Shown here: positions 8,136-16,924 of the stretch, in pieces | Layout of the letters: every line of letters starts with the position of its first letter | Numbering within the stretch: position 1 is the stretch's first letter | DNA from: DASQHY01 sp035602605 | GTDB taxonomy: Bacteria; Acidobacteriota; Terriglobia; Acidiferrales; UBA7541 | DNA length: 64,000 nucleotides | Reading direction: 5' to 3' | Assembly: GCA_035602605.1 (NCBI GenBank) | Contig: DATNLZ010000037.1 | Location: 1-64,000, forward strand | Notes under the pieces: generated by a model | The model's database searches: none | What the model was told of the DNA's origin: nothing | What the model saw: the letters and a program-made list of their open reading frames with translations, nothing else | Program-made: the position numbers and the translations under genes

Positions 8136-8678
8136 ATGTCACGTATTGGACGAAAGCCAATTCCGTTACCCGCTGGTGTTAAGGTGGCGTTGCATCCGGG
8201 CGCCGTGGATGTACAGGGGCCCAAGGGCAAGATGACCGTGCCGCTTCCCGGCGGCATTCGCTTCGAGCAGAAAGAAGGAGTGCTGACTGCCCTTCGCGAC
8301 ACTGAAGAGCATCGCGCGCTGCACGGCCTGGCCCGGGCTCTGGTTGCCAACGCCGTTCGTGGAGTAACCGAAGGCTTCAAGAAAGATTTGGACATAGTGG
8401 GCGTCGGCTATCGCGCCGAACTCAAAGGCAAAGCCGTAAATTTCAGCCTTGGATATTCGCATCCTATCGAGTTTCGAATTCCCGAAGGGATCGCGATTGC
8501 TGTCGAGAAGCAGACGCACCTTGTCGTCAGCGGTGCGGATAAGCGCTTGGTTGGTCAAGTGGCTGCGGACCTTCGCAGTTTGCGTCCACCCGACCCCTAC
8601 AAGCAAAAAGGCATTCGCGTGTCCGGCGAGCGCCTGAAGAAAAAGGCCGGCAAGGCTGGCGCGAAAGCGACCGCCTAA
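8136..8678 (+). CDS. rplF: 50S ribosomal protein L6
   Basis: L6 lies near the factor-binding site and the sarcin-ricin loop. It is 180 residues long with two similar domains. It starts MSRIGRKPIPLPAGV and contains DIVGVGYRAELKGK and RPPDPYKQKGIRVSGERLKKKAGK. The last residues are a short Lys/Ala tail. The rpsH-rplF-rplR order is canonical. Confidence 0.97.
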   Translation: MSRIGRKPIPLPAGVKVALHPGAVDVQGPKGKMTVPLPGGIRFEQKEGVLTALRDTEEHRALHGLARALVANAVRGVTEGFKKDLDIVGVGYRAELKGKAVNFSLGYSHPIEFRIPEGIAIAVEKQTHLVVSGADKRLVGQVAADLRSLRPPDPYKQKGIRVSGERLKKKAGKAGAKATA

Positions 8679-8696
8679 CCGCAGAGGAGCAGGAAC

Positions 8697-9077
8697 GTGG
8701 CTACGGCAACGGTTCGAAGAATGTCGCGGGATGCGCACCGCCGCAAAATTCACAGCCGTGTGCGCACGCGCGTGATCGGCACGCCGGAGCGGCCGCGCCT
8801 GTGCGTCTATCGCTCGCTCGGGCATATTTACGCCCAGGTGATTGACGACCGCTCCGGCCGCACGCTGGCCTCGGCGAGTTCCCTGGACGGCGAAACGCGC
8901 AAGAATCTTAAGGGCGGTGGTAACCTGGCTGCGGCGAAGGCCATCGGCCAAGCAATCGCCGAGCGTGCCCGCGCCGCAAAAATTGAATTGGTGGTTTTTG
9001 ATCGGGGCGGATACAAGTACCACGGCCGCGTCAAGGCTCTTGCCGACGCGGCTCGGGAAGCGGGGTTGAAATTTTAA
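8697..9077 (+). CDS. rplR: 50S ribosomal protein L18 (GTG start)
   Basis: L18 binds 5S rRNA together with L5. The start is GTG 8697, preceded by GAGGAGCAGG. The 126-residue protein has RTRVIGTPERPRLCVYRSLGHIYAQVIDD and ends FDRGGYKYHGRVKALADAAREAGLKF. Nothing else is unusual. Confidence 0.97.
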   Translation: MATATVRRMSRDAHRRKIHSRVRTRVIGTPERPRLCVYRSLGHIYAQVIDDRSGRTLASASSLDGETRKNLKGGGNLAAAKAIGQAIAERARAAKIELVVFDRGGYKYHGRVKALADAAREAGLKF

Positions 9078-9080
9078 GGC

Positions 9081-9623
9081 ATGTCTAAACATCACCTCAA
9101 AGAAACTTTGTCCCAGCGGAGGATTTTGGACGTTAGCGCAGCGAATTTAAAGGACGACGTTGTCGCGATCAATCGAGTTACCAAGGTCGTTAAGGGTGGC
9201 AAGAACTTGAGTTTTTCCGCGCTTGTCGTGGTGGGCGACCAACAAGGGCGCGCCGGATTTGGCATGGGCAAGGCGCGTGAGGTTCCCATGGCCATCAAGA
9301 AAGGCATCGAGCAGGCCAAGAAAAATCTAGTGAAGTTCAACCTCAAGGGTTCAAGCATACCCCACGTAGCGATTGGCTATTTCGGTTCTGCGCAGGTCTT
9401 GCTGAAGCCCGCCTCCGAAGGCACCGGAGTGATCGCCGGAGGTCCTGTTCGCAAAGTAATGCAAGTCGCGGGAATCTCCAACGTGCTAACGAAATCGATC
9501 GGGACATCGAATCCGCACAATGTGGTTAAAGCCACCTTCGCGGCACTGTTGAGCTTGAAAGAAGCTAGCAAGGTAGCGGAGACACGCTCAAAGCAGGTCG
9601 AAGAAATGACTGGCAAGAATTAA
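9081..9623 (+). CDS. rpsE: 30S ribosomal protein S5
   Basis: S5 helps maintain decoding accuracy and lies at the mRNA entry site. The double-stranded RNA-binding part has VVKGGKNLSFSALVVVGDQQGRAGFGMGKAREVPMAIKKG, and the C-terminal part has GGPVRKVMQVAGISNVLTKSIGTSNPHNVV. The length of 180 residues is normal. rplR ends 3 bases before it and rpmD begins immediately after its stop. Confidence 0.97.
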   Translation: MSKHHLKETLSQRRILDVSAANLKDDVVAINRVTKVVKGGKNLSFSALVVVGDQQGRAGFGMGKAREVPMAIKKGIEQAKKNLVKFNLKGSSIPHVAIGYFGSAQVLLKPASEGTGVIAGGPVRKVMQVAGISNVLTKSIGTSNPHNVVKATFAALLSLKEASKVAETRSKQVEEMTGKN

Positions 9624-9947
9624 ATGACAGGTGAACGCATGACCGCAGAAACAAAATCTTCCGCCGGCGGGGCCAAGAAATCGGGAACCGGCACGCTCAA
9701 GATTAAATGGGTGGTCAGCTTCATTGGGTGCCCCCGCGGTATGCGGCAGACGATTCGCGGTCTGGGTTTCCGCCGCATGCAGCAAGTTGTCGAGCGCGAA
9801 GACAACGCGGCAACGCGCGGAATGATCCTTAAAGTGCGGCATCTCGTCGAAGTCCAGGAAGCGGCACAGGAAAAAGGACGGCTAAAGGGCGAGAAGCCGC
9901 ACGGCACCCTGCACGAAAAGAAACGAGAAATCGCCTCTGAACAATAG
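9624..9947 (+). CDS. rpmD: 50S ribosomal protein L30, extended at both ends
   Basis: The L30 core is LKIKWVVSFIGCPRGMRQTIRGLGFRRMQQVVEREDNAATRGMILKVRHLVEV at about residues 24-77. Typical bacterial L30 has about 60 residues; this product has 107, with an N-terminal Lys/Ser/Gly arm and a charged C-terminal tail. ATG 9624 abuts the rpsE stop. ATG 9639 has AGGTGA upstream and is an equally plausible start. The position between rpsE and rplO supports the identity. Confidence 0.93.
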   Translation: MTGERMTAETKSSAGGAKKSGTGTLKIKWVVSFIGCPRGMRQTIRGLGFRRMQQVVEREDNAATRGMILKVRHLVEVQEAAQEKGRLKGEKPHGTLHEKKREIASEQ

Positions 9948-9965
9948 AGGCAAAGAGAGAAACTC

Positions 9966-10415
9966 ATGGCTGTCAATTTATCCAATTTGCGTCCTCCGCG
10001 CGGCTCGCGTCATCGCCGCGTTCGCGTCGGCCGGGGTATCGGGTCTAAGCTCGGGAAGACCGCCGGCAAGGGCAACAAAGGTCAGAAATCGCGCAAGGGG
10101 TATTCGCGTCGCGAGGGCTTTGAGGGCGGCCAGATGCCTCTGCATCGCCGCATCCCCAAGCGCGGGTTTCACAACCTTTTCTCGCGCGAGTTTTCGGTCA
10201 TCAATGTTGAGTCGCTGAACGTCTTCGAGACTGGAGAAATCGTGACCCCGGAAATGCTTCGAGCTCACGGTCTGGTTCGGCGCGCTACCGGCGGCATCAA
10301 AGTCCTGGGCGATGGTGAGTTGACGACCGGTTTGACGGTGCGCGCGCACAGCTTCAGCAAGTCGGCGCAAGAAAAGATTACCGCTGCCGGAGGCGCTTTC
10401 GAAATCCTGCCATGA
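9966..10415 (+). CDS. rplO: 50S ribosomal protein L15
   Basis: L15 is a late-assembly protein with a long Gly/Arg-rich N-terminal arm, visible here as SRHRRVRVGRGIGSKLGKTAGKGNKGQKSR. The 149-residue length is normal. The C-terminal domain carries KVLGDGELTTGLTVRAHSFSKSAQEKI. Its stop overlaps the secY start in an ATGA arrangement, suggesting translational coupling. Confidence 0.97.
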   Translation: MAVNLSNLRPPRGSRHRRVRVGRGIGSKLGKTAGKGNKGQKSRKGYSRREGFEGGQMPLHRRIPKRGFHNLFSREFSVINVESLNVFETGEIVTPEMLRAHGLVRRATGGIKVLGDGELTTGLTVRAHSFSKSAQEKITAAGGAFEILP

Positions 10416-11818
10416 ACCGCCTGTTCACAACCATCAGTAATATTTTCCGGATACCGGAGCTGCGGCGCCGAATTCTGTTTACCCTGGCGCTGCTGGCGGT
10501 CTATCGCATCGGTGCGCACATTCCCACGCCGGGCATCAACACCCAGCTCCTGCAACAGCTTTTTGAGCAGAGCAAAGGCTCCGTGCTGGGCATTATCGAC
10601 CTTTTTAGCGGCGGCAACCTTCGCCGCGTGACCATTTTCGCCCTCGGTATCATGCCGTACATTACCGCCTCGATCATCCTGCAACTGATGACCGTCGTAT
10701 TTCCGTATCTCGAGCGCCTGCAAAAAGAAGGCGAGCTCGGTCGGCGCAAAATCACGCAATACACGCGTTATCTGACCGTACTGCTGGCCACGGTGCAATC
10801 CCTTTCGATAGCGTACATGCTGCAACGCACCGAGCAGGGTGGCCAATCGCTCGTGTATCACCCTGGTCTGGGCTTTGTCTTGATGACCATGCTTACGCTA
10901 ACCACCGGCACAGCCTTTATCATGTGGCTCGGTGAGCAAATTACCGAGCGCGGCATTGGTAATGGTATGTCACTCATCATTTTTGTCGGCATCGTGGTCG
11001 GTTTGCCGCGCGCCGTCGGTGACCTCTACGAGAAGGCCAAGACTGGTGCGTGGGGAGGGTACACCGGGCTGGCGCTGATTCTTCTTGTCGCGCTTATGAT
11101 CGCGGTGGTGGCCTTCATCGTTTTCGTTGAGGGGGGCCAGCGGCGTATTCCCGTGCAATATGCCAAGCGCGTTGTCGGGCGCCGCGTGATGGGCGGACAG
11201 ATGACCTATCTCCCGCTACGCGTCAATTCCGGCGGGGTGATTCCCCCGATCTTTGCAAGTTCCCTTCTAACCTTCCCGGGCACGCTCGCTTTGATGTTCC
11301 AGCGTAAATACCAGTTCGTCGAAAAATTTGCCAACCTTCTCCGCTGGGGAGAACCGCTTTACACTTTTATTTACGTCGCCCTGATCATTCTTTTTGCGTT
11401 TTTCTATGTGGGAATTGTGTTCAATCCCACCGAGCTCGCCGACAACATGCGCAAGAACGGAGGATTTATTCCTGGCATTCGTCCTGGCCGGAACACCTCT
11501 GAGCATATCAGCCGAATCCTACGGCGGCTCACCTTTGTCGGTGGTGTTTATCTGGCCCTGGTTTGCTTGCTGCCGGAATGGATGATCGCGGGCATTAAGC
11601 TGAATCATTTGTGGCTCGTCGGACCTTGGTTTGACGCTCACGCGCCACGCTTTATTCTTGAAGGTCTCAACGTCGCATTTTATTTTGGCGGCACCTCGCT
11701 TCTCATCGTGGTCGGCGTAGCCATGGACACTGTCCAGCAGATTGAAGCACAGCTGGTCATGCGCCACTACGAGGGATTTGCCAAAAAAGGGCGAATGCGG
11801 GGCCGGCGGTATGGGTGA
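10412..11818 (+). CDS. secY: Preprotein translocase subunit SecY
   Basis: SecY is the channel of the Sec translocon in the inner membrane. The 468-residue protein has about ten hydrophobic segments. Recognisable parts are YRIGAHIPTPGIN, FALGIMPYITASIILQL, ERGIGNGMSLIIF and the late FYVGIVFNPTELADNMRKNGGFIPGIRPG. It overlaps rplO at the start and adk by 8 bases at the end, as expected for the spc operon. Confidence 0.98.
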   Translation: MNRLFTTISNIFRIPELRRRILFTLALLAVYRIGAHIPTPGINTQLLQQLFEQSKGSVLGIIDLFSGGNLRRVTIFALGIMPYITASIILQLMTVVFPYLERLQKEGELGRRKITQYTRYLTVLLATVQSLSIAYMLQRTEQGGQSLVYHPGLGFVLMTMLTLTTGTAFIMWLGEQITERGIGNGMSLIIFVGIVVGLPRAVGDLYEKAKTGAWGGYTGLALILLVALMIAVVAFIVFVEGGQRRIPVQYAKRVVGRRVMGGQMTYLPLRVNSGGVIPPIFASSLLTFPGTLALMFQRKYQFVEKFANLLRWGEPLYTFIYVALIILFAFFYVGIVFNPTELADNMRKNGGFIPGIRPGRNTSEHISRILRRLTFVGGVYLALVCLLPEWMIAGIKLNHLWLVGPWFDAHAPRFILEGLNVAFYFGGTSLLIVVGVAMDTVQQIEAQLVMRHYEGFAKKGRMRGRRYG

Positions 11819-12500
11819 TTTTGCCGCGTCCGGGACGCGAGGTCCGGGGCGCGCTGTAATTTTCATAGGTCCCCCTGGGGCTGGCAAGGGGACGCAAGCC
11901 AAGTTGGTGGCGCGGCTTCTTGGCGTTCCGCACCTCTCGACGGGCGACATGTTTCGCGAGCATGTTGACCATGGGACGGCACTGGGGCAGCAGGCCAAGC
12001 CGATCATGGCTCGCGGCGATTTGGTGCCCGACGCATTGGTTCTCCAGATGCTTGAGCAGCGCATCACCCGCCCTGATAGTGCAAGCGGCTTCGTTCTGGA
12101 CGGATTTCCGCGAACGTTGCCCCAGGCCGAGCGTTTGGCCGACATCCTCCATGCGCGAGGGATGAACGGGCCGAGGGTTGTGCACTTCGTGGTTGATCGT
12201 AACCAGCTCCTGCAGCGCCTTACTGGTAGGCGGATGTGCAAAGTGGGCGGCGAGATTTATAATATTCATGATCGCCCCCCTAAAGTGGCTGGTCGTTGCG
12301 ACAATGATGGCGGTGAATTGATTGCCCGCCCGGATGATCAGGAGGAAATTATCGCGCCACGGCTGGCCGCTTATGAACGACAGACCCAGCCGCTCGTATC
12401 GTTTTATCGCAACCAGGGCTACCTGCAGGATGTTGACGCCTTAGGCCCGGTTGAAGCGGTAACGCAGCGCGTGTTGGGAGTCTTGCGAGGGATGCAGTGA
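11811..12500 (+). CDS. adk: Adenylate kinase
   Basis: Catalyses AMP + ATP to 2 ADP. The P-loop GPPGAGKGT is at residues 20-28, followed by LSTGDMFREHV and FVLDGFPRTLPQAE. The LID region (RRMCKVGGEIYN...GRCDNDGGEL) keeps only part of the zinc-site pattern of Gram-positive-type enzymes (two Cys and one Asp). I chose ATG 11811, which overlaps secY by 8 bases; it gives a short N-terminal extension before the kinase core. The product is 229 residues. map follows 4 bases later. Confidence 0.97.
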   Translation: MGDFAASGTRGPGRAVIFIGPPGAGKGTQAKLVARLLGVPHLSTGDMFREHVDHGTALGQQAKPIMARGDLVPDALVLQMLEQRITRPDSASGFVLDGFPRTLPQAERLADILHARGMNGPRVVHFVVDRNQLLQRLTGRRMCKVGGEIYNIHDRPPKVAGRCDNDGGELIARPDDQEEIIAPRLAAYERQTQPLVSFYRNQGYLQDVDALGPVEAVTQRVLGVLRGMQ

Positions 12501-12504
12501 GGCA

Positions 12505-13278
12505 ATGCCCATTCAATTGAAATCGGCGGATGAGCTGGCAAAAATGCATCGCGCCGGCCTGATTGTCTGGGATGTTCTGAGTGCCTTGCGAGACATGGTG
12601 CGTCCCGGGTTAAGTACCATGGATCTGGAAAAGGTCGCGGTAGAGCGCATGGCCAAGCACCCTGGCCGTGCGGCCTTCAAAGGGTATCGCGGCTATCCGT
12701 GCACCCTGTGCACGTCCATTAATCAGGAGATCGTGCACGGTATTCCGTCGACTGAACGGCGCCTCAAGGAAGGGGACATCATTTCGATTGATTTTGGTGT
12801 TGAGCTCGATGGCTACTTTGCTGACTCGGCGGTTACCGTTCCGGTGGGCAAAGTCGATCCGCAGGTTGAAAAGCTCCTGCGCGTTACGCGCGAAGCGCTC
12901 GATCGCGCCATCGACAAGATGCGTCCGGGGAACCGGCTTGGCGATGTTTCCGCGGCCGTGCAGACCTGGGTTGAGCCGCAGGGTTTTTCAGTCGTGCGCG
13001 AGTTTGTGGGTCACGGGATCGGCACGAAGATGCATGACGAGCCCAATTTGCCGAATTACGGCGAGCCGGGGCGCGGATTGCGCCTGGTGGAAGGCTTGGT
13101 TCTGGCAGTCGAGCCGATGGTCAATGCCGGAGCGCACGATGTTCGCATGCTCGACGAATGGACCGCGGTAACCGCGGACAGTAGTCCCTCGGCACATTTC
13201 GAGCATACCGTTGCGGTCACCGCCAACGGGCCTTGGATTTTGACGCGACCGCGGGAATTAAGCGGTGCATCCTGGTAA
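12505..13278 (+). CDS. map: Methionine aminopeptidase, type I
   Basis: Removes N-terminal Met from nascent proteins. The metal ligands are visible in order: Asp in SIDFGVELDGYFADSAV (two), His in VGHGIGTKMHDEP, Glu in AVEPMVN and Glu in SAHFEHTVAVT. The length of 257 residues is normal for type Ia without a zinc-finger extension. The adk-map-infA order is standard in many phyla. Confidence 0.97.
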   Translation: MPIQLKSADELAKMHRAGLIVWDVLSALRDMVRPGLSTMDLEKVAVERMAKHPGRAAFKGYRGYPCTLCTSINQEIVHGIPSTERRLKEGDIISIDFGVELDGYFADSAVTVPVGKVDPQVEKLLRVTREALDRAIDKMRPGNRLGDVSAAVQTWVEPQGFSVVREFVGHGIGTKMHDEPNLPNYGEPGRGLRLVEGLVLAVEPMVNAGAHDVRMLDEWTAVTADSSPSAHFEHTVAVTANGPWILTRPRELSGASW

Positions 13279-13295
13279 ACAGGTTTTAGGAGCGT

Positions 13296-13559
13296 ATGGC
13301 GAGACGTCCGGTAGACGATAAAAAGAAGGCTGATTCAGGCAACCCCAAAGAGGACGCCATCGAGGTGATGGCCACGGTCATCGAGCCTCTGCCGAACGCG
13401 ATGTTCCGGGTCGAGCTTGAGAACAAGCATCAAGTTCTCGCGCACATTTCCGGAAAGATGCGCAAAAACTTTATTCGCATCCTGGCCGGCGATAAGGTCG
13501 CAGTCGAGCTGTCGCCTTACGATCTAACTCGGGGCCGGATTGTGTACCGCTACAAATAA
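13296..13559 (+). CDS. infA: Translation initiation factor IF-1 with N-terminal extension
   Basis: IF-1 occupies the 30S A site during initiation. The OB-fold core begins KEDAIEVMATVIEPLPNAMFRVELENKHQVLAHISGKMRKNFIRI and ends RGRIVYRYK. Typical IF-1 has about 72 residues; this one has 87 because of about 15 charged residues before the core. ATG 13296 has TTTAGGAG upstream, so the extension is likely real. Confidence 0.96.
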   Translation: MARRPVDDKKKADSGNPKEDAIEVMATVIEPLPNAMFRVELENKHQVLAHISGKMRKNFIRILAGDKVAVELSPYDLTRGRIVYRYK

Positions 13560-13597
13560 AAGAGTCGCTCGGCCCAGGCCGCAAAAGAGAGGCAGTC

Positions 13598-13711
13598 ATG
13601 AAAGTACGTGCGTCGGTGAAAAAGATTTGTGATAAGTGCAAGGTCATCCACAGGCGCGGTGTGGTCCGGGTGATTTGCGCCAACCCCAAACACAAGCAAA
13701 GGCAGGGATAA
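13598..13711 (+). CDS. rpmJ: 50S ribosomal protein L36
   Basis: A 37-residue zinc-ribbon protein of the large subunit, starting MKVRASVKKICDKCKVIHRRG. The ligands CxxC, a further Cys (VICAN) and His (PKHKQRQG) match the C+ form, which needs zinc. It lies between infA and rpsM, its canonical place, with AGAGAGGCA upstream and rpsM 9 bases downstream. Confidence 0.96.
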   Translation: MKVRASVKKICDKCKVIHRRGVVRVICANPKHKQRQG

Positions 13712-13720
13712 GGAGCCAGC

Positions 13721-14110
13721 ATGGCACGTATCGCAGGTGTGGATCTTCCGCCGCAGAAGAGACTTTGGATCGGATTGACTTCGATCTATGGGATCGGATT
13801 GGCTCGCGCTCGTTCGCTGTGTGCCAAGGCCAGTGTTGAGCCCACCAAAAAAATTAAGGATCTCACGGAAGAAGAGATTAACGGCCTTCGTCAGGCCATC
13901 GAAGCCGAGGGTCGCGTGGAAGGGGATCTCCGCAAAGAGGTCCAGATGAATATTCGCCGGCTCATCGAGATTCAGTGTTATCGCGGCCTGCGGCACCGCA
14001 GGAATCTCCCGGTTCGCGGCCAGCGCACGCACACCAACGCGCGCACCCGCAAGGGTCCACGGAAGGGTGCCGTGGCAGCTAAGAAGAAGATTACGGGTAA
14101 GAAGGGGTAG
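13721..14110 (+). CDS. rpsM: 30S ribosomal protein S13
   Basis: S13 is in the 30S head and contacts P-site tRNA and L5. The protein starts MARIAGVDLPPQKRLWIGLTSIYGIGLARA and ends with the basic tail GLPVRGQRTHTNARTRKGPRKG-type sequence plus a Lys-rich extension. It has 129 residues. AAGGAG precedes the ATG. It opens the alpha-operon part of the cluster. Confidence 0.97.
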   Translation: MARIAGVDLPPQKRLWIGLTSIYGIGLARARSLCAKASVEPTKKIKDLTEEEINGLRQAIEAEGRVEGDLRKEVQMNIRRLIEIQCYRGLRHRRNLPVRGQRTHTNARTRKGPRKGAVAAKKKITGKKG

Positions 14111-14188
14111 CGTAGAAAAGGGTTTGAGTTGCTAACCGGCGGGTCGCTGAGGCGGCTCGCACAACACAAAACTGAAACGGAGCAGCGA

Positions 14189-14635
14189 GTGGCCAAGGAA
14201 AAACAAGCCGCAGCAGGCGAAGCCGCAGGGCCGGCAAAGACAACCAAGCGCAAGAAAGAATTCAAAAAGAAACGCGAGCGGCGCGTGGTGCCGCATGGCG
14301 TGGTGTTTGTGCAAGCGACCTTCAACAACACCATCGTCACGATTACCGACCCCACAGGTCACGCCCTGTGCTGGTCCTCAGCAGGTTCCATTGGGTTCAA
14401 GGGTTCCCGCAAGGGTACACCCTACGCTGCCCAGCAGGCTTCTATGGCAGCTGCGGGAGTTGCGCGTGACCAGTACGGCGTCAAGTCTGTCGAGGTGCGT
14501 GTCAAAGGTCCGGGCTCCGGACGCGAATCTGCGGTCCGCGCGTTGTCATCGGTTGGATTGCACATTGTGCATATCAAGGACGTTACGCCCATACCGCACA
14601 ATGGTTGCCGGCCAGCCAAACGTCGACGGGTATAA
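14189..14635 (+). CDS. rpsK: 30S ribosomal protein S11 (GTG start, basic N-terminal arm)
   Basis: S11 forms part of the 30S platform. The core begins at VVPHGVVFVQATFNNTIVTITDPTGHALCWSSAGSIGFKGSRK and ends DVTPIPHNGCRPAKRRRV. I prefer GTG 14189, with CGGAG about 8 bases upstream, giving 148 residues; TTG 14129 would add 20 residues without a clear ribosome binding site. The N-terminal arm is Lys/Ala-rich and longer than usual. Confidence 0.93.
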   Translation: MAKEKQAAAGEAAGPAKTTKRKKEFKKKRERRVVPHGVVFVQATFNNTIVTITDPTGHALCWSSAGSIGFKGSRKGTPYAAQQASMAAAGVARDQYGVKSVEVRVKGPGSGRESAVRALSSVGLHIVHIKDVTPIPHNGCRPAKRRRV

Positions 14636-14710
14636 TGGTTTTCTGGTCGCAAGACGCTTGGCCGGGGATGGAAGTCGCGGCATTGAAGTCGCAACAAAGG
14701 AGAAAAGCAA

Positions 14711-15343
14711 TTGGCAAGACATCGTGAATCGGTTTGCCGGCTCTGCCGCCGGGAAACCCAAAAATTATTCTTAAAGGGATTGCGCTGTTTTACCGAGAAG
14801 TGCGCGGTCGAGAAGCGAACTTACGTGCCCGGCCAGCATGGTCAGGCGCGGCGGCCCAAGATTGCTGGCTACGGCTTACAGTTGCGTGAAAAGCAAAAGG
14901 TCAAGCGCACCTACGGCCTCCTCGAGCGCCAGTTCCGCACCTATGTCGAGAAAGCCGGTCGAGCCAAAGGGCCCACTGGGGAGAATCTGATCATCATGCT
15001 CGAACGGCGGCTGGATAACGTGGTCAGCCGAATCGGTTTGGCTTCCTCCCGCGCTCAGGCCCGGCAAATTATTCTGCACGGACACATTCGCGTCAACGGG
15101 GAGAAAGTGAATATTCCGTCGTACCTGGTGAGCGTTGGGGAAGAAATTACGCTAAAAGATAGAATGCATCAGAATGCTATGGTACTCGAGGCGCGCAACG
15201 TTGCGCAAAGCCAGAACACCGTGCCGTGGTTGGAGATTGACCGTGAAAATTTTAAGGCCCGCGTCGTGGCTATGCCTAAACGCGAAGATGTGCAAACTCC
15301 GCCATTTAATGAACAGCTTATCGTCGAGTTGTATTCAAAGTAA
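14711..15343 (+). CDS. rpsD: 30S ribosomal protein S4 (TTG start, zinc form)
   Basis: S4 nucleates 30S assembly and takes part in antitermination of rRNA transcription. TTG 14711 is preceded by CAAAGGAG and gives MARHRESVCRLCRRE. Four Cys near the N-terminus (CRLC and, in FTEKCAVEKR with the preceding LRCF) fit the zinc-binding form. The S4 RNA-binding domain RRLDNVVSRIGLASSRAQARQIILHGHIRVNG is at about residues 97-128. The length is 210 residues. Confidence 0.96.
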   Translation: MARHRESVCRLCRRETQKLFLKGLRCFTEKCAVEKRTYVPGQHGQARRPKIAGYGLQLREKQKVKRTYGLLERQFRTYVEKAGRAKGPTGENLIIMLERRLDNVVSRIGLASSRAQARQIILHGHIRVNGEKVNIPSYLVSVGEEITLKDRMHQNAMVLEARNVAQSQNTVPWLEIDRENFKARVVAMPKREDVQTPPFNEQLIVELYSK

Positions 15344-15408
15344 GCGCGGATTCCCGAGTTTTTAGAAACGAATTTCTGCCCCGCTACCGGGGAGGAGGAA
15401 ACGAACAT

Positions 15409-16437
15409 ATGTGGAAAGGCTTTCAGAAACCAAAGCGCTTAGCAGCAGAACTCGAATCGCTAACCGATAAATTCGGCAAATTCTCGGCGCAACCTTTCGA
15501 GCGCGGCTGGGGAACGACGGTTGGCAATTCGCTCCGCCGTGCATTGCTCAGCTCGATTGAAGGCGCAGCCATTACCGCCGTCAAAATCGAAGGCGTGCTT
15601 CATGAGTTTTCGTCGATTCCCGGCGTCGTCGAAGATGCGACCGACATCATCCTCAATCTCAAGCAGGTGCCGCTTAAACTGAACCATGACCTGCCCAAGA
15701 CGATTTATCTCAACGTCGAAAATCCCGGCGTCGTTACCTCGGCGATGATCGAAGAAGATGCGGACTTCGCAGTCCTCGATAAAGCCGTCTATATCGCGAC
15801 GGTCAGCGAGGGCGGCAAGCTCCAGCTCGAAATGCGCGTAAAAAATGGCCGCGGTTATGTGGCTGCCGACCGCAACTTCGACGAGGATCTGCCCATCGGC
15901 TACATTCCGGTAGATTCGGTTCATTCGCCGGTGCGCAAAGTCAATTACGCCGTGGAAGCCGCTCGCCTCGGCCAGATGACGGACTACGAAAAGCTCTCGA
16001 TGGAAGTCTGGACCAATGGAGCGATCACCCCGCAGGACGCTATCGGATTGGCGTCGAAACTAGTGAAGGATCACATGAGTATCTTCATTAATTTCGAAGA
16101 GCAGCCGGAGCTGCCTGAGGCTCCCATTGAAGCCTACAATGATCCGCGCGTCGAACACCTGGATCGCTCGGTCGAAGAGCTCGAGCTTTCAGTGCGATCT
16201 TATAATTGCTTGAAGAATGCCAATATCCAGACGATTCGCGAACTCGTGCAGAAGAGTGAAAACGAGATGCTGAAGACCAAAAACTTCGGCCGCAAATCAC
16301 TCAATGAAATCAAAGAAATTCTGCACAAAATGGGTCTCGGCCTCGGAATGAAATTTGATGAGCATAGCCGCATCATTTGGCCGCCGCTTCCGAGCCAGAC
16401 TTCGCTTACTACCCCGGAGGAAACCGCCGGCCTCTAA
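15409..16437 (+). CDS. rpoA: RNA polymerase alpha subunit
   Basis: The alpha dimer is the scaffold for RNA polymerase assembly. The N-terminal domain (residues 1-240) includes PFERGWGTTVGNSLRRALLSS and GVVEDATDIILNLK. A linker leads to the C-terminal domain (about 265-330), with LELSVRSYNCLKNANIQTIRELVQKSE and GRKSLNEIKEIL, which binds UP elements and activators. The 342-residue length is normal. A strong GGGGAGGAGGAAA lies upstream of the ATG. Confidence 0.98.
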   Translation: MWKGFQKPKRLAAELESLTDKFGKFSAQPFERGWGTTVGNSLRRALLSSIEGAAITAVKIEGVLHEFSSIPGVVEDATDIILNLKQVPLKLNHDLPKTIYLNVENPGVVTSAMIEEDADFAVLDKAVYIATVSEGGKLQLEMRVKNGRGYVAADRNFDEDLPIGYIPVDSVHSPVRKVNYAVEAARLGQMTDYEKLSMEVWTNGAITPQDAIGLASKLVKDHMSIFINFEEQPELPEAPIEAYNDPRVEHLDRSVEELELSVRSYNCLKNANIQTIRELVQKSENEMLKTKNFGRKSLNEIKEILHKMGLGLGMKFDEHSRIIWPPLPSQTSLTTPEETAGL

Positions 16438-16455
16438 GCCGCTGGAAAAACGGCC

Positions 16456-16893
16456 ATGCGACATCTCAATTCGGGCAGCAAACTCGGACGCAATCCCGCG
16501 CATCGCCGTGCGACGTTGCGCAACCTGGTCACCAACGTCATCGAGCGAGAACGCATCACGACGACTCTCACTCGCGCCAAAGCAGCGCGGCCCCTGGTCG
16601 AGCAAATGATTACCCTCGGCAAAAAAGACACGCTGCACACGCGCAGGCAAGCGGCCGCCTACCTAATGACTCCGGCAGCTACGCAGAAACTTTTCCGGGA
16701 TATCGCGCCGCGTTTTGCGGATCGTGCGGGCGGCTACACGCGAATCATTGCCGCAGGCTGGCGAGTCGGCGATGGCGCCAAAGTTGCTATCCTCGAGCTG
16801 TTGGGCTCGGAGCTAAAGAAAAAAGAAAAGAAAGATAAACGAGACAGAAAAGAGACGGCAGAACCTGAGGAGAAGTCGGAAGCCAAATCCTAG
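16456..16893 (+). CDS. rplQ: 50S ribosomal protein L17 with charged tail
   Basis: L17 lies near the tunnel exit. The core is MRHLNSGSKLGRNPAHRRATLRNLVTNVIERERITTTLTRAKAARPLVEQMI, then the GYTRII and GDGAKVAILEL segments. The C-terminal 25-30 residues are an extreme Lys/Glu/Asp tail (KKEKKDKRDRKE). It is the last gene of the ribosomal block and is followed by a hairpin terminator. Confidence 0.97.
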   Translation: MRHLNSGSKLGRNPAHRRATLRNLVTNVIERERITTTLTRAKAARPLVEQMITLGKKDTLHTRRQAAAYLMTPAATQKLFRDIAPRFADRAGGYTRIIAAGWRVGDGAKVAILELLGSELKKKEKKDKRDRKETAEPEEKSEAKS

Positions 16894-16924
16894 AGACCTT
16901 CCGGTCTTCGCCGCAAAAATCACA

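Noticed and set aside
8166..9095. A 309-codon open frame on the - strand opposite rplF and rplR
   Set aside because: It is antisense to two certain ribosomal protein genes and has no recognisable domain; it follows from their codon bias.
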